DNA from: Nemertoderma westbladi | Lineage: Eukaryota; Xenacoelomorpha; Nemertodermatida; Nemertodermatidae | Direction: 5' to 3' | Length of the DNA: 64,000 bases | NCBI GenBank assembly: GCA_032718475.1 | Contig: JAUCBJ010008137.1 | Coordinates: 1-64,000 of the forward strand | Shown: in pieces, positions 1-9,525 of the stretch | Layout of the letters: each line of letters begins with the position of its first letter | Numbering within the stretch: position 1 is the first letter of the stretch | The notes under the pieces: generated by a model | The model's database searches: none | What the model was told of the DNA's origin: nothing | Seen by the model: only the letters and a program-made list of their open reading frames with translations | Position numbers and translations under genes: made by a program

Positions 1-30
1 ATATTCTCATATGCTCAGTGCATATCCCCA
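1..30 (+). repeat. Gypsy 5' LTR, terminal 30 bp only
   Basis: Identical to the end of the 3' LTR (5114-5143), ending in CCCCA. The following two bases TA are also shared, so the exact end is uncertain by 2 bp. Confidence 0.85.
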
Positions 31-32
31 TA

Positions 33-50
33 TGGCGCAGTTGTGTTCCT
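33..50 (+). promoter_or_regulatory. Putative tRNA primer-binding site
   Basis: Starts TGGCGCAGTTGTG two bases after the LTR end. A TGG directly after the 5' LTR is what pairing with the CCA tail of a tRNA requires. I cannot name the tRNA. Confidence 0.5.
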
Positions 51-155
51 GCTACCTCTAAGAGCTGCAGTCGAACTTCGCGGTAATCTCCGGACAGATT
101 GAATATACCGAAAGAGGCCTACACCTACATACGAGTACGCGAGTACCGGTACATC

Positions 156-3017
156 ATGTCGAGACGTCGACAAGCAAGTGACTCGGACCCGGACACGGAT
201 GCTACCGAACCGGCCACCGGCACGCCTACAAGCATCACCGACCTGCGACGCGAACTCTTCCAACAGCAGGCCCACGCGGATGCGCGAGTCGACAAACTTA
301 CTGCTCTACTGGTCCAGCAGCAGGCGGACGCCGCCCTGCAGCGAGCAGACGCGGACGCTCGGATGGCGCAACTGATCGCCGCCCTCCAGGTCCAACAAGG
401 CGCGGTCCCTGCCGCAGCTGCACCTCCCGCCCCTGTTGCGGGACAACCTGCCGCCGCGGGCCCAGCACCGGGAGCCGACCCGCCACATCGACGCCGCGTT
501 TTAGACATAACCGGCCTCGAAAAAATCGATGGGGACATCGAGTTTACCCCATTCCGACGTTGGAGGGAGGCTTGGCGGGTGCACGCGCACCGCCAGCAAG
601 CCTCAACTTTCCCCCGAGACGCACAGGTCTACGCCCTCGTGTCCGCTCTCGGCCGGGACCTCCAGCAGACCCTGACGGTCACCCTACGTGTCGACATCGA
701 CGATCCCGATACGACGACGGACTCGATCCTCGACACCCTGCAGGCCCACCTCCGGTCGAAACGCAGCATTGCGATCGACGGAATCCGTTTCCACGACCGG
801 AAACAGGGGCCGAACGAGAACTTCGACGCATATCGGATTGCGCTCGAAGAACTCGCGGACGCAGCAGAACTCTGCGACCACTGCCGGAACCGCCAGATCG
901 TCACACAGATCCTGGTTGGAATCCGCAGCTCCGAGACGCGCACAGAACTCCTCAAGGTTCTTCCACAGCCCACGTTGGACGACTGTGTGCGAATCGCCCA
1001 GACAATGGAAGCGAGCGAGCGCAACGACACGATTATCGGCCGGGGACGACCCGTCGCCAAGGTAACTTCGAGTTACAAACGTTCGCGCTCGAACTCCTCC
1101 AAACGGAAACCACAGTCCGACAAACCGCAACCGACCAACTCGGAACGCGCGTGTACAAACTGTGGACGACAACACGCGGCTGGCAAAGCACATTGCCCCG
1201 CCAGGGACGCCACCTGCAGCTCGTGCGGGAAGGCGGGACACTTCCGGGCCGTCTGCCGGTCCAAACCCAAATCATCCGGGAAGTCCGACTCCGCCTCCTA
1301 CGAGAAACCACGGATAAACTCTATCCTCTGCACGGCTCAACTCCGATCCATCCTGCGATCGAGTAGCAGCCCCCCGGCATCCCGCCACGTCAACCATGTT
1401 GTCGGCGGCGTTACGTACCCGCCTGCAACGTGCGCCCTCGAGCGCATCCCGATAGAGCTCCGCTACGCGCGGACTGCCAAACACATGGGCACCGTCCCGC
1501 ATGCGCTCCCTGACAGCGGCGCGGCTGCCACCATGTTGGGCAGCAAACTCTACCAGTCGATAGGAGGGAAGGAGAAGGACCTGCTTCCTTACCCCCTCAA
1601 CGAACCCGAGTTACTCGCGGCCAACGAGAACCCTCTCGCGATTACTGGAATCTTCCACGCCCGGATCTCCTATGGTGGAAATTCGGCACCGGTCACCGTC
1701 GTCGTCTCTCCGGAGATCGACGGAATGATTCTCAACCTCGAGGCCATGCGCAACCTCGACATCATCGCGAAGGACTTCCCGCACCGCATAAACTCGTTAA
1801 CAACTTCCTCTCCCGGGGCGGCTACTTTACGAACTCGCGACGAGTTCCTCCGCGAGTACGCCGATGTCTTCGATGACACATCGAAACCCCTTACAACCAT
1901 GGCGGGCGAACCCATGCGGATCGAACTGAAGGAAGGCGCCACACCGTTCCACGTAAACGGTGCGCGGCCCATCCCCTTCGCCATGAGGGACGAGGTAAAA
2001 CATCTCCTCGACGAGATGGTGAAGCGCGAGGTCATCGAACGGGTGACGGAGCCCACCGACTGGGCCCATCCAATGACCGTCGCCCCGAAACCCAACGGCA
2101 AACTCAGAATTTGCGTTGACCTCCGTCACCTAAACAGCCAGGTTAAGCGACCCTACTACCCGACCCCGAACCCTCGGGCGGCTATATCAGGGATTCCGTC
2201 TTCGGCGAAGTTCTTCTCCGCCTTCGACGCTGCTTCCGGCTACTGGCAGGTACCCCTCGAGAAGGAAACCCAACTCCTCACCACCTTCGTGACGCCCTGG
2301 GGCCGTTACAAACACTGTCGGAGTGTTATGGGACTCATCTCGAGCGGGGACGAGTACAACCGGCGGGGCGACGATGCCCTCCGGGACCTGCCAAACCTCA
2401 CTAAACTCGTCGACGACGTCCTATTGTACAACAACTCTCTCGACGAGCACCTCGCCAGTGTTCGGTGCTTCCTCCAACGCTGTCGCGAGGCAGGCATCTC
2501 CCTGCATCCCGACAAGGTCCAGTTCGCCCAGCGCGAAGTCAAGTTCGCGGGCTACCTCGTCGGGGCTAACGGGATACGGGCCGACCCGGCAAAGCTCCGG
2601 GCCATCGCGAGTTTCCCGCGGCCGACAAACATAACCGACCTGCGGAGTTTCGTCGGACTCGTCGAACAACTCGCCCCGTTTTCGGCCGACATTTCCTCTA
2701 CAATGTCGCCCCTCCGCCCCCTCCTCAGTTCGCGAAACTCCTTCCTCTGGACCTCCGACCACGAGGCGGCTTTCGAGAGAACAAAACTCTCGCTTCTCTC
2801 GCCCCCAGTTCTCGCTCCCTTCGAGTCGGAACGCGAGACTAAACTCGAGACCGACGCTTCCCGGAAGAACGGACTCGGGTACGCGCTACTCCAGCGCCAT
2901 GACGACAACTGGAGATTAGTGGAGTGCGGATCGCGGTTTATCACCGAAACCGAGTCGCGCTATGCTGATGGTGGAGCTCGAACTGCTCGCCGTTGCCTGG
3001 GCCGCCCACAAATGTAA
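156..3017 (+). CDS. Gypsy gag-protease-RT-(RNase H) polyprotein, first frame
   Basis: The frame is open from 99 but the first ATG is at 156 (MSRRRQASDSD), which I take as start. Domains in order: a Gln/Ala-rich N-terminal gag with probable coiled coil; a CCHC zinc knuckle pair around 1150-1257 (CTNCG..., then CSSCGKAGHFRAVC); an aspartic protease motif DSGA (about 1510-1522); reverse transcriptase with FDAASGYWQVPL and the catalytic LVDDVLLY (about 2404-2427); and the start of RNase H with ETDAS (about 2850). After SRYA (about 2960) the sequence stops matching RNase H and the homologous reading continues one base on, in the next ORF. Either a one-base insertion in this copy or a +1 frameshift is possible. 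I favour mutation, because RNase H is not a usual recoding site in this family. Confidence 0.9.
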   Translation: MSRRRQASDSDPDTDATEPATGTPTSITDLRRELFQQQAHADARVDKLTALLVQQQADAALQRADADARMAQLIAALQVQQGAVPAAAAPPAPVAGQPAAAGPAPGADPPHRRRVLDITGLEKIDGDIEFTPFRRWREAWRVHAHRQQASTFPRDAQVYALVSALGRDLQQTLTVTLRVDIDDPDTTTDSILDTLQAHLRSKRSIAIDGIRFHDRKQGPNENFDAYRIALEELADAAELCDHCRNRQIVTQILVGIRSSETRTELLKVLPQPTLDDCVRIAQTMEASERNDTIIGRGRPVAKVTSSYKRSRSNSSKRKPQSDKPQPTNSERACTNCGRQHAAGKAHCPARDATCSSCGKAGHFRAVCRSKPKSSGKSDSASYEKPRINSILCTAQLRSILRSSSSPPASRHVNHVVGGVTYPPATCALERIPIELRYARTAKHMGTVPHALPDSGAAATMLGSKLYQSIGGKEKDLLPYPLNEPELLAANENPLAITGIFHARISYGGNSAPVTVVVSPEIDGMILNLEAMRNLDIIAKDFPHRINSLTTSSPGAATLRTRDEFLREYADVFDDTSKPLTTMAGEPMRIELKEGATPFHVNGARPIPFAMRDEVKHLLDEMVKREVIERVTEPTDWAHPMTVAPKPNGKLRICVDLRHLNSQVKRPYYPTPNPRAAISGIPSSAKFFSAFDAASGYWQVPLEKETQLLTTFVTPWGRYKHCRSVMGLISSGDEYNRRGDDALRDLPNLTKLVDDVLLYNNSLDEHLASVRCFLQRCREAGISLHPDKVQFAQREVKFAGYLVGANGIRADPAKLRAIASFPRPTNITDLRSFVGLVEQLAPFSADISSTMSPLRPLLSSRNSFLWTSDHEAAFERTKLSLLSPPVLAPFESERETKLETDASRKNGLGYALLQRHDDNWRLVECGSRFITETESRYADGGARTARRCLGRPQM

Positions 3018-4731
3018 ACTTTACCTACTGGGCCTCCCCAACTTCACTCTCATTGTCGACCACCAACCACTGGTGACAATCCTCGATCGATACACGATCG
3101 ACGCCACGGATAACACACGCCTCCAGCGGCTTAAGTCGAAACTCACTCCTTACTCCTTCACAACGGTATGGAGGAAAGGAAAGGAACACCGCATTCCTGA
3201 CGCGTTATCCCGTGCACCCGTCGATGATCCGTCCCCCGACGACCTGATCGACGACGGCGAGATGGCCTACCATCTCCACGCGGTTACCATAGCAACGGTT
3301 GCGGCCATCACGGAGGGCTCGGAGCCCACTGACAACTTCGCGGACCTCACCCTCAACTCGCTCTGCGAGACGGCCCGGGACGACCCCGACTACTGCGCGC
3401 TCCTCGACGCCACACAGTCCGGGTTCCCGCCGTCCTCCCGCCACATCCCGGGGGTAACGCCCTACTGGTCGATCAGGGAGGAACTGACCACCGATCGTGA
3501 CCTAGTCCTCTACGGACAGCGGATCGTGGTCCCGCGGGCCGCGCGACGGAACACACTCGCGCGACTTCACGCCGCCCACCAAGGGGTAGAGAAGACCCTC
3601 CGGCGTGCCCGCCAAACTGTTTACTGGCCCGGACTCACGAATGACGTCCGGACGACGGTCTCAGCGTGTGAGCCCTGCCTCACCTACCGTCCGAGTCTCG
3701 CCAAGGAGCCACTCCTACGAGATCGCGAGGCAACCCGGCCCTTCGAGCAGATCTCGGGCGATCTGTTCTTCCAAGACGGCCACGACTACCTCGCTGTTGC
3801 GGATCTATATTCCGGTTGGCCTGAAATTTACGGATACACCAACCACCCCACCGCCGCCACAACTGCCACCCATCTACGGGATGTCTTCGTCCGATTTGGA
3901 GCCCCAACGCGACTCTATTCCGACGGCGGACCACAGTTTGCGGGGTCGAACATGACGGACTTCCTCCGCAACTGGGGAGTCGAGCATTCCTTCTCCTCCC
4001 CCGAATACCCGCAGAGCAACGGCCACGCCGAGTCAGCCGTCAAAGCTCTCAAAGCCCTCCTTACAAAGACAGGAGGCAAAATAAACTCAGCCGCATTCCA
4101 GGAGGGCCTCCTAGAACTGCGCAATTCACCCCGCGCCCACGGTTTATCACCAGCCCAAATCCTGTTTGGACACCCCATACGCTCGCGGGTGCCCATGCAC
4201 AGCAGGGCCTTCAACGCCGACCATCAAGCGACACGGACAGCGCTAGACGCCGCTGTGCCACCGCTGATGACGTCACAGGCGTCCTATTATAACCGTGGGG
4301 CCAAACCACTTCCCACTCTCACAGTGGGGGACCCTGTGCGGATCCAGAACCCGACCACAAAGCGTTGGGATCGCACCGGGGTCGTGGCCGAGGCAGCTTC
4401 CCATCGCAGCTATCGCATCCGTACAACGTCCGGCCGTTGCCTCACCCGTAACCGTCGCCACCTCCTAAGGGACACCGCCACCGGGACAACACGGGACACC
4501 AACGCCGGGACAACACGGGACACTACCAACGGGTCTCCAGGGGACACCACCGCTGGTACACCACTAAACGCTGCCACTGGGACACCAAGGGACGATGACG
4601 CCACCCAGTCTGGCTCACCCAAAGGCATTCGCTGGGCGACACCGCTCACCAGCGAAACACTAATCCCTGCGCGCTCCTCACCACAGCGCACCTACCCTCG
4701 ACGTCACAGACGCCCACCCAACAGACTATAG
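2962..4731 (+). CDS. Gypsy RNase H C-terminal part and integrase, second frame
   Basis: It overlaps the end of the first frame by 56 bases and continues the RNase H domain (VELELLAVAWAAHKCKLYLLG), so the ATG at 2962 is probably not a real start. The integrase follows: an HHCC zinc domain (HAAHQG... CEPCLTYR, about 3567-3690), then the DDE core with D in SGDLFF (about 3757), D in LYSDGGPQF (about 3918) and E in NGHAESAVKAL (about 4030). The C-terminal domain (GDPVRIQNP...) is followed by a Thr/Gly-rich low-complexity tail built from repeats of GTTRDT type. It looks catalytically complete. Known role of the family: it inserts the cDNA copy into host DNA. Confidence 0.9.
   Translation: MLMVELELLAVAWAAHKCKLYLLGLPNFTLIVDHQPLVTILDRYTIDATDNTRLQRLKSKLTPYSFTTVWRKGKEHRIPDALSRAPVDDPSPDDLIDDGEMAYHLHAVTIATVAAITEGSEPTDNFADLTLNSLCETARDDPDYCALLDATQSGFPPSSRHIPGVTPYWSIREELTTDRDLVLYGQRIVVPRAARRNTLARLHAAHQGVEKTLRRARQTVYWPGLTNDVRTTVSACEPCLTYRPSLAKEPLLRDREATRPFEQISGDLFFQDGHDYLAVADLYSGWPEIYGYTNHPTAATTATHLRDVFVRFGAPTRLYSDGGPQFAGSNMTDFLRNWGVEHSFSSPEYPQSNGHAESAVKALKALLTKTGGKINSAAFQEGLLELRNSPRAHGLSPAQILFGHPIRSRVPMHSRAFNADHQATRTALDAAVPPLMTSQASYYNRGAKPLPTLTVGDPVRIQNPTTKRWDRTGVVAEAASHRSYRIRTTSGRCLTRNRRHLLRDTATGTTRDTNAGTTRDTTNGSPGDTTAGTPLNAATGTPRDDDATQSGSPKGIRWATPLTSETLIPARSSPQRTYPRRHRRPPNRL
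4474..4600 (+). repeat. Degenerate in-frame tandem repeat in integrase tail
   Basis: Units of roughly 21-30 bp around GGGACAACACGGGACACC encode TGTTRDTNAGTTRDT-like residues. They form an expandable tail just before the 3' LTR. Confidence 0.7.
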
Positions 4732-4763
4732 ACTTGGGTAGTTTATTCACTGCCGCTGATAAA

Positions 4764-4775
4764 CTAGAAGGGGGG
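4764..4775 (+). promoter_or_regulatory. Polypurine tract of Gypsy element
   Basis: The purine run AGAAGGGGGG immediately upstream of the 3' LTR start is the expected plus-strand primer site. Confidence 0.7.
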
Positions 4776-5143
4776 TGTGATGATATACTGTACGCATCTA
4801 CTACGCGGACGCAGCCCGCGCTGCTTATACCTAGAGATACCCGCGTGACACGCGATGACGTCACAGTCAGACTACTGCTACGCGCGCTATGCAGCCGATA
4901 GCCTAGCGCTCTGCTTATCTGGCATACTGGCATACCGTATACTGTCTCTGTACCGTACTGCTGTAGGGGTCCTTCAAGGACACAGGTCTGGACTCGGGAC
5001 TCTGTCGAACACTGCCGCACTATCGTTGTGTGTACCGCATTGTATTCCTCATACATTCTATTCTCAGATTCTACATTATATGATCGTGATTTATGTTGAT
5101 ATTTCACCACCTCATATTCTCATATGCTCAGTGCATATCCCCA
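4776..5143 (+). repeat. Gypsy 3' LTR, 368 bp
   Basis: Starts TGTGATGATATAC directly after the purine tract and ends CATATCCCCA, giving TG...CA ends. Its last 30 bases match the window start. Confidence 0.85.
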
Positions 5144-6716
5144 TACCGTCCGTTGTATATGTGTCGAAAATACAAGATTCAAGAAGTTGCGCTTTGAAAA
5201 ATAAAATAGAAAAAACTGACTTTTTGTTGTTATTGTAAATTTACTTTTCATCACCAAATTACATACAATACAATAGATACAGTAGGAAGTATTGAACTCG
5301 GAACCAATAAAAAGAGCCTATTGTTAGTATTATTACTTGTAGCTGAACCCCGTCGAAGCTTATTCACCAGTAACAATCATAATCTTAAAGAATGCCCTAT
5401 TTACTGTGCTTACTGTATTAACGTAAGCATGCGGCAGCATGCCGATCCTAGTAGTAGTAGTAGTACTGTATTAACAATAACAGCGAAACTGTGTATAACA
5501 ATTATTATTATATGCAGTACATGTAGTTATAATTTCTGTAGTATTCAAAATGAACCTGAACCTAATTTTATGCAGAAAATGTTACTCTCAATTAGTTTAT
5601 AATCGCACTACAGTAAACGTTTTATTTACAATGAATCTTCGTTTCACACACAATGCGATTAAAGATAACTAATAATAATAATTGTTATGAAAAATAAATT
5701 TCGTTTATTCTGTAACAGTCGAGTCAATTATGAATATACTGTAACACGCAAAAGATATTCGAAATAAACGAACGCGTAGTTTTTGGACCCTAAATAAAAT
5801 TGTTAATAGGGCCTACCCCAATAAGTCCAAGTGAAGAATACCATAGATTTTAATCATTTTCAATTTAATTCCTCATTAATTTTATATGTGGAATTTTCTA
5901 TTTTTTTTATTTATCTTTAAAAGTGTTTTATAGCCTGCATGCATAGCCTTAATTATTTTATTATTTTGGTTATATTCAGCCCTTCAGTATGGTAACCTGA
6001 GGTTTTAGAGAGAATTTGGTTTTCGTAACTAAAAGAGTGAAATAGAAAATAATATCTGGTATACAATACTTCACATGGGCCCTAAAAATTCTATATAAAT
6101 TATATTTTGAATTTCATATTTATTAATCGAAATTCGATATAAATTTGAATAACAAAAGCCAAACAAAAGGAACAGTAGCAAATTAATGATGTCCCAGAAT
6201 AATTTAATTAATTTTCCAATTATGCTGTGATTCAATGGGAAGTGAAAAAATGTTATACTGGCCTGCCGCCAGTTGCTATAGAAACTATAGGTCGCGTACA
6301 AATTGATTACTATAGAAACTATAATTGCCACCCTACTTTTATTATATTTTTTAAATCAAAATATACTTAAAGATTTTTTGTGGTATTAACAAGATAGTGT
6401 AGGTACAGTACGATTACAATAATAGATTGATTGTGTTACCACCCGACCCCCCACCCCGGCTGGCCCATATTACAATTGTAGCTGGATTATATAACACACA
6501 CAATATGACAAACTGAGTAAAATTTGAACAGTGATTACTTACTATGTACTGTAAGCTCCAAATTTTATTTATTACTTACCGACACACTAAAAAATTTTTA
6601 AAAACACAATAATTACTTTTACTGAACCCGCAACCAGTATAAATACTCTAAAGTTCGCGAATTCTATTTGCGAATATTTTCTCACGCGAATTGTTAATAG
6701 TATTATTATGTTCAGT
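5144..6716. other. AT-rich intergenic DNA
   Basis: No gene recognised. It contains (TAG)n and AAT-rich runs and, at 5436-5468, a 3' tip of the LINE family seen elsewhere in the window. The short ORFs here lack any motif I recognise. Confidence 0.6.
5436..5468 (+). mobile_element. 3' tip of LINE family 1
   Basis: GCAGCATGCCGATCC followed by (TAG)n is the terminal sequence of LINE family 1 as seen at 13.06, 27.23, 43.37 and 47.78 kb, here in plus orientation and only about 30 bp long. Confidence 0.6.
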
Positions 6717-6863
6717 TCATTCACAGGCGAACGTTTTAACAGAATAACCCTCCTCACATTGACACATAGGGAATCCCGAAACGCAGTCGGTAGCGTGTGA
6801 GCCGCACATTGTTACAAGATTCGCCTTGCAGTAGTCCTCAATCGACGGAACTGCACTGCAAAA
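6717..6863 (-). CDS. Orphan exon encoding one EGF-like domain
   Basis: On the minus strand, after a plausible acceptor (TTATATTCGCAG), an open stretch of 48 codons ends in TGA at 6717-6719. It contains six cysteines spaced C-x7-C-x6-C-x6-C-x1-C-x10-C, with CQCEEGY at the fourth/fifth cysteine, the classic EGF-like pattern. It is too short for a simple ORF scan. It could be the last exon of a host secreted or membrane protein whose other exons lie elsewhere, or a relic. No neighbouring exon was recognised. The splice assignment is inference; the cysteine pattern is seen directly. Confidence 0.5.
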   Translation of the reverse strand, partial: FCSAVPSIEDYCKANLVTMCGSHATDCVSGFPMCQCEEGYSVKTFACE

Positions 6864-7404
6864 CTGCGAATATAAAATTGTTGTTATTTGTTCAAAAAGT
6901 AAAACAGTTGATTTAAATTAGTATTCTAGAGTATATGGAAATTATAAATAATAATAATAATAAACTTGGCGGCTTCTGTTGGGTTTTCATTCCAAGGGCA
7001 ATACACTGTTACCAGGCCACACCTTAAGGTCTATCTATCCCATCTATATATAGGAAGGGATCTAGGGGTCTTAACCTCGAATGATAGTTTATTTTACCGA
7101 AAATAACTTATCTTTTATTGGCGCATTTGTAGGACTAATCCCATCACATGCGTACTTTTTAACCGGGTAGTGTACAATTTTATGAATCGCGTAATTTTTC
7201 TTGAAATTAATATCTCATAACTCTCCAAACCACGTACGCGTTTCGACCTTACTGGGTCTCATCAGCGTGGTGTCGGATTCGAATTATAATATTCTTATAT
7301 TCTTATATATAATATTCGGATTACAGTATAATAACAAACACCTCGAAAAATACAGCTTGCCAACACATTGTTACTATCAATAATCTATATATAGGGCCTA
7401 ATCA
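6864..7404. other. AT-rich intergenic DNA
   Basis: Nothing recognisable; possible upstream intron of the EGF-like exon. Confidence 0.5.
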
Positions 7405-7862
7405 ACATTCCAGCTACATTAAGAATATTATGCCGACAAAATTGCGCTGCCACATCTCTTTATCACCCATGACATTTGCTAGATCATCCGCATATTCAAG
7501 GCCAGTAACCTTGAGGAGGCGTCTCACGAAAGTCATGGGCTTTCCACAATGCTTTATTCACTCCATGAGACCGCCAAAGCACAATACTGGATTGTCCTCA
7601 CAGCGAAAGCAATGTCCTGCAAAGCGGAGGCGATTTTGTTCTAGTGTCAAGCTTGGGGGAACCAATGAGACACCTTCAATGTTATATAGTGCCTGGTTAG
7701 AGATGTGTGCGTTACACTTGACAGAATGAACCCGACGTAGCATTCTTGTGAATATGCCATCCAGAGATCCCATAGAGGAGTACTGGAACTACTGCTGCTC
7801 TAAATAATCGGACCTTAAGTTGCCGGTGAATTCTGTGCGACTTCCTACTCCACTCTTAGATA
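7405..7862 (-). mobile_element. 5'-truncated LINE family 1 fragment
   Basis: The minus strand encodes the C-terminal part of LINE family 1 (TRMLRRVHSVK, YNIEGVSLVPPSLTLEQ, RLRFAGHCFRCED), colinear with copies at 13, 27 and 43 kb but more diverged and lacking some segments. The 3' (TAG)n tail is not preserved. Confidence 0.8.
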
Positions 7863-7887
7863 CGTAAGGTACTGTATTGTACAGTAT

Positions 7888-9525
7888 GTAGGAGAGACCG
7901 GGGCTAAATGGGTCCCGAAGGGAATACCTTATTGCGAGAAAACCTGTGCGATATTATGCAGCAAAATGGGTACATTTCATAGAAAATTATTGTGAGTAAC
8001 TTAATGTACACTTGTGGCCCCATATACTGTAGGATGGCCTATGTGTTTTTTTACATCTTTCATAAAAGTGGTCATTTTTAAAGATTTCTAAATCGACGGG
8101 GCTAAATGGGCCGGGGTGACTCAGTAGTAGCCCCACATGTGAACGGTTGAGGTTGATTGATTGATTGATAGGAAAAGGGATAATTAAAAAGTTATGGAAA
8201 AATAGGAAACGACTATCAGTTTGGTGAATATGAGAGACCAAAGGATAGTTCTAAATTAGGAAAACACTAGTAAAACGGTAAAACACTAGGAAAACATAAG
8301 AAAAGTACTGTAAAACACCCGGAAAACAGTGAAAATATTGATCAGCAGGAAATTTAACACATGTACTTCTCTGAATTGACAATCCTAAATGTACTCCTCG
8401 CATAGCACCCCTTAAGTAATCACCGTAAAACATAGGGAAAACACTATAAAAACACTATAAACCTTCCGGAAAACAGTGAAAAAATTGATCAGCATTAAAT
8501 TTTACCTATATGCTGCAAAAAAATAAATTGAAAGAGTCTAATACTGCCCAGAAAGCTTGTTGCCAGGCAACCAAAGAACTGTAACCAATCAGCATACGGT
8601 GCAGTATCAGTACAGCAGTACTATCCTTGTTTTACCGGTCAGTCGGTAGAGGCGCAAAGTACCAGTATTGCTGTATTCTGGTAGGCCTATTACCTGATTA
8701 CAGATTACAGTATTATATAATAAGTGCTGTAGTGCAGTAGTGTATTCCAGCATTCAGATATTGCAGTATTGTTAGGGTTAGTTAAAACTGTAAATATTTC
8801 TATATTTAGTAGCTGAGTAGTACCGGTAAGCATTACAGTATTAAGACAGCCTGGCAGCCTGGTTACAGAGATAGTTACTTTCATTACATCACAATACAGC
8901 ACTAATACTGTAATCTGTAATCAGGTAATAGGCCTACCAGAATACAGCAATACTGGTACTTTGCGCCTCTACCAACTGAACGGTAAAACAAGGATAGTAC
9001 TGCTGTACTGATACTGCACCGTATGCTGATTGGTTACAGTTCTTTGGTTGCCTGGCAACAAGCTTTCTGGGCAGTATTAGACTCTTTCAATTTATTTTTT
9101 TGCAGCATATAGGTAAAATTTAATGCTGATCAATTTTTTCACTGTTTTCCGGAAGGTTTATAGTGTTTTTATAGTGTTTTCCCTATGTTTTACGGTGATT
9201 ACTTAAGGGGTCCTATGCGAGGAGTACATTTAGGATTGTCAATTCAGAGAAGTACATGTGTTAAATTGCCTGCTGATTAATATTTTCACTGTTTTCCGTG
9301 TGTTTTACAGTACTCTTCCTATGTTTTCCTAGTGTTTTCCTAATTTAGAATCATCCGAGACCAAAGCCATCCCGTTTCTTACATCACAAAGTTGGAAAAT
9401 CGAAAATGTTAAATAAATTAAAGATTTTTGTAAACAGCAGTGTTGTGCCTATGGCGAACTCTATTTAGTGATTAGATAGGGGCTCATATATAGGGGTAAA
9501 ACCACTTAACCCCGGTCTCCCCTAC
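7888..9525. mobile_element. Element with short terminal inverted repeats around a fold-back
   Basis: GTAGGAGAGACCGGGGCTAA at 7888-7907 is the imperfect inverse of the segment at 9502-9525 (ending CCGGTCTCCCCTAC). A further internal copy of the CGGGGCTAAATGGG word is at 8098. This suggests a non-autonomous DNA transposon about 1.6 kb long that now contains the fold-back element below. No transposase is visible and no target duplication was confirmed. Confidence 0.5.
8243..9356. mobile_element. MULE-like fold-back (long inverted repeat) element
   Basis: The left arm (8243 to about 8727) and right arm (about 8888-9356) are near-perfect reverse complements of roughly 470 bp, separated by about 160 bp. 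Ends read GGATAGTTCTAAATTAGG and the inverse of GGATGATTCTAAATTAGG. The element is flanked by the 9-bp direct repeat GAGACCAAA (8234-8242 and 9357-9365). Very long inverted arms plus a 9-bp target duplication fit Mutator-like elements. No transposase is encoded, so it is non-autonomous. Confidence 0.75.

Larger units (their letters stand above)
1..5143 (+). mobile_element. Ty3/Gypsy LTR retrotransposon, left end cut by window
   Basis: The first 30 bases repeat bases 5114-5143, so the window opens in the last part of the 5' LTR and the element closes with its 3' LTR. Between them lie gag, protease, reverse transcriptase, RNase H and integrase in the Gypsy order (integrase last). The whole internal region is GC- and C-rich, with mostly C/G-ending codons, in sharp contrast to the AT-rich DNA that follows, which suggests a recent arrival or different mutational history. 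The coding region is split by one frame change in RNase H near 2960. The left target-site duplication is outside the window, so duplication length cannot be read. Confidence 0.93.
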
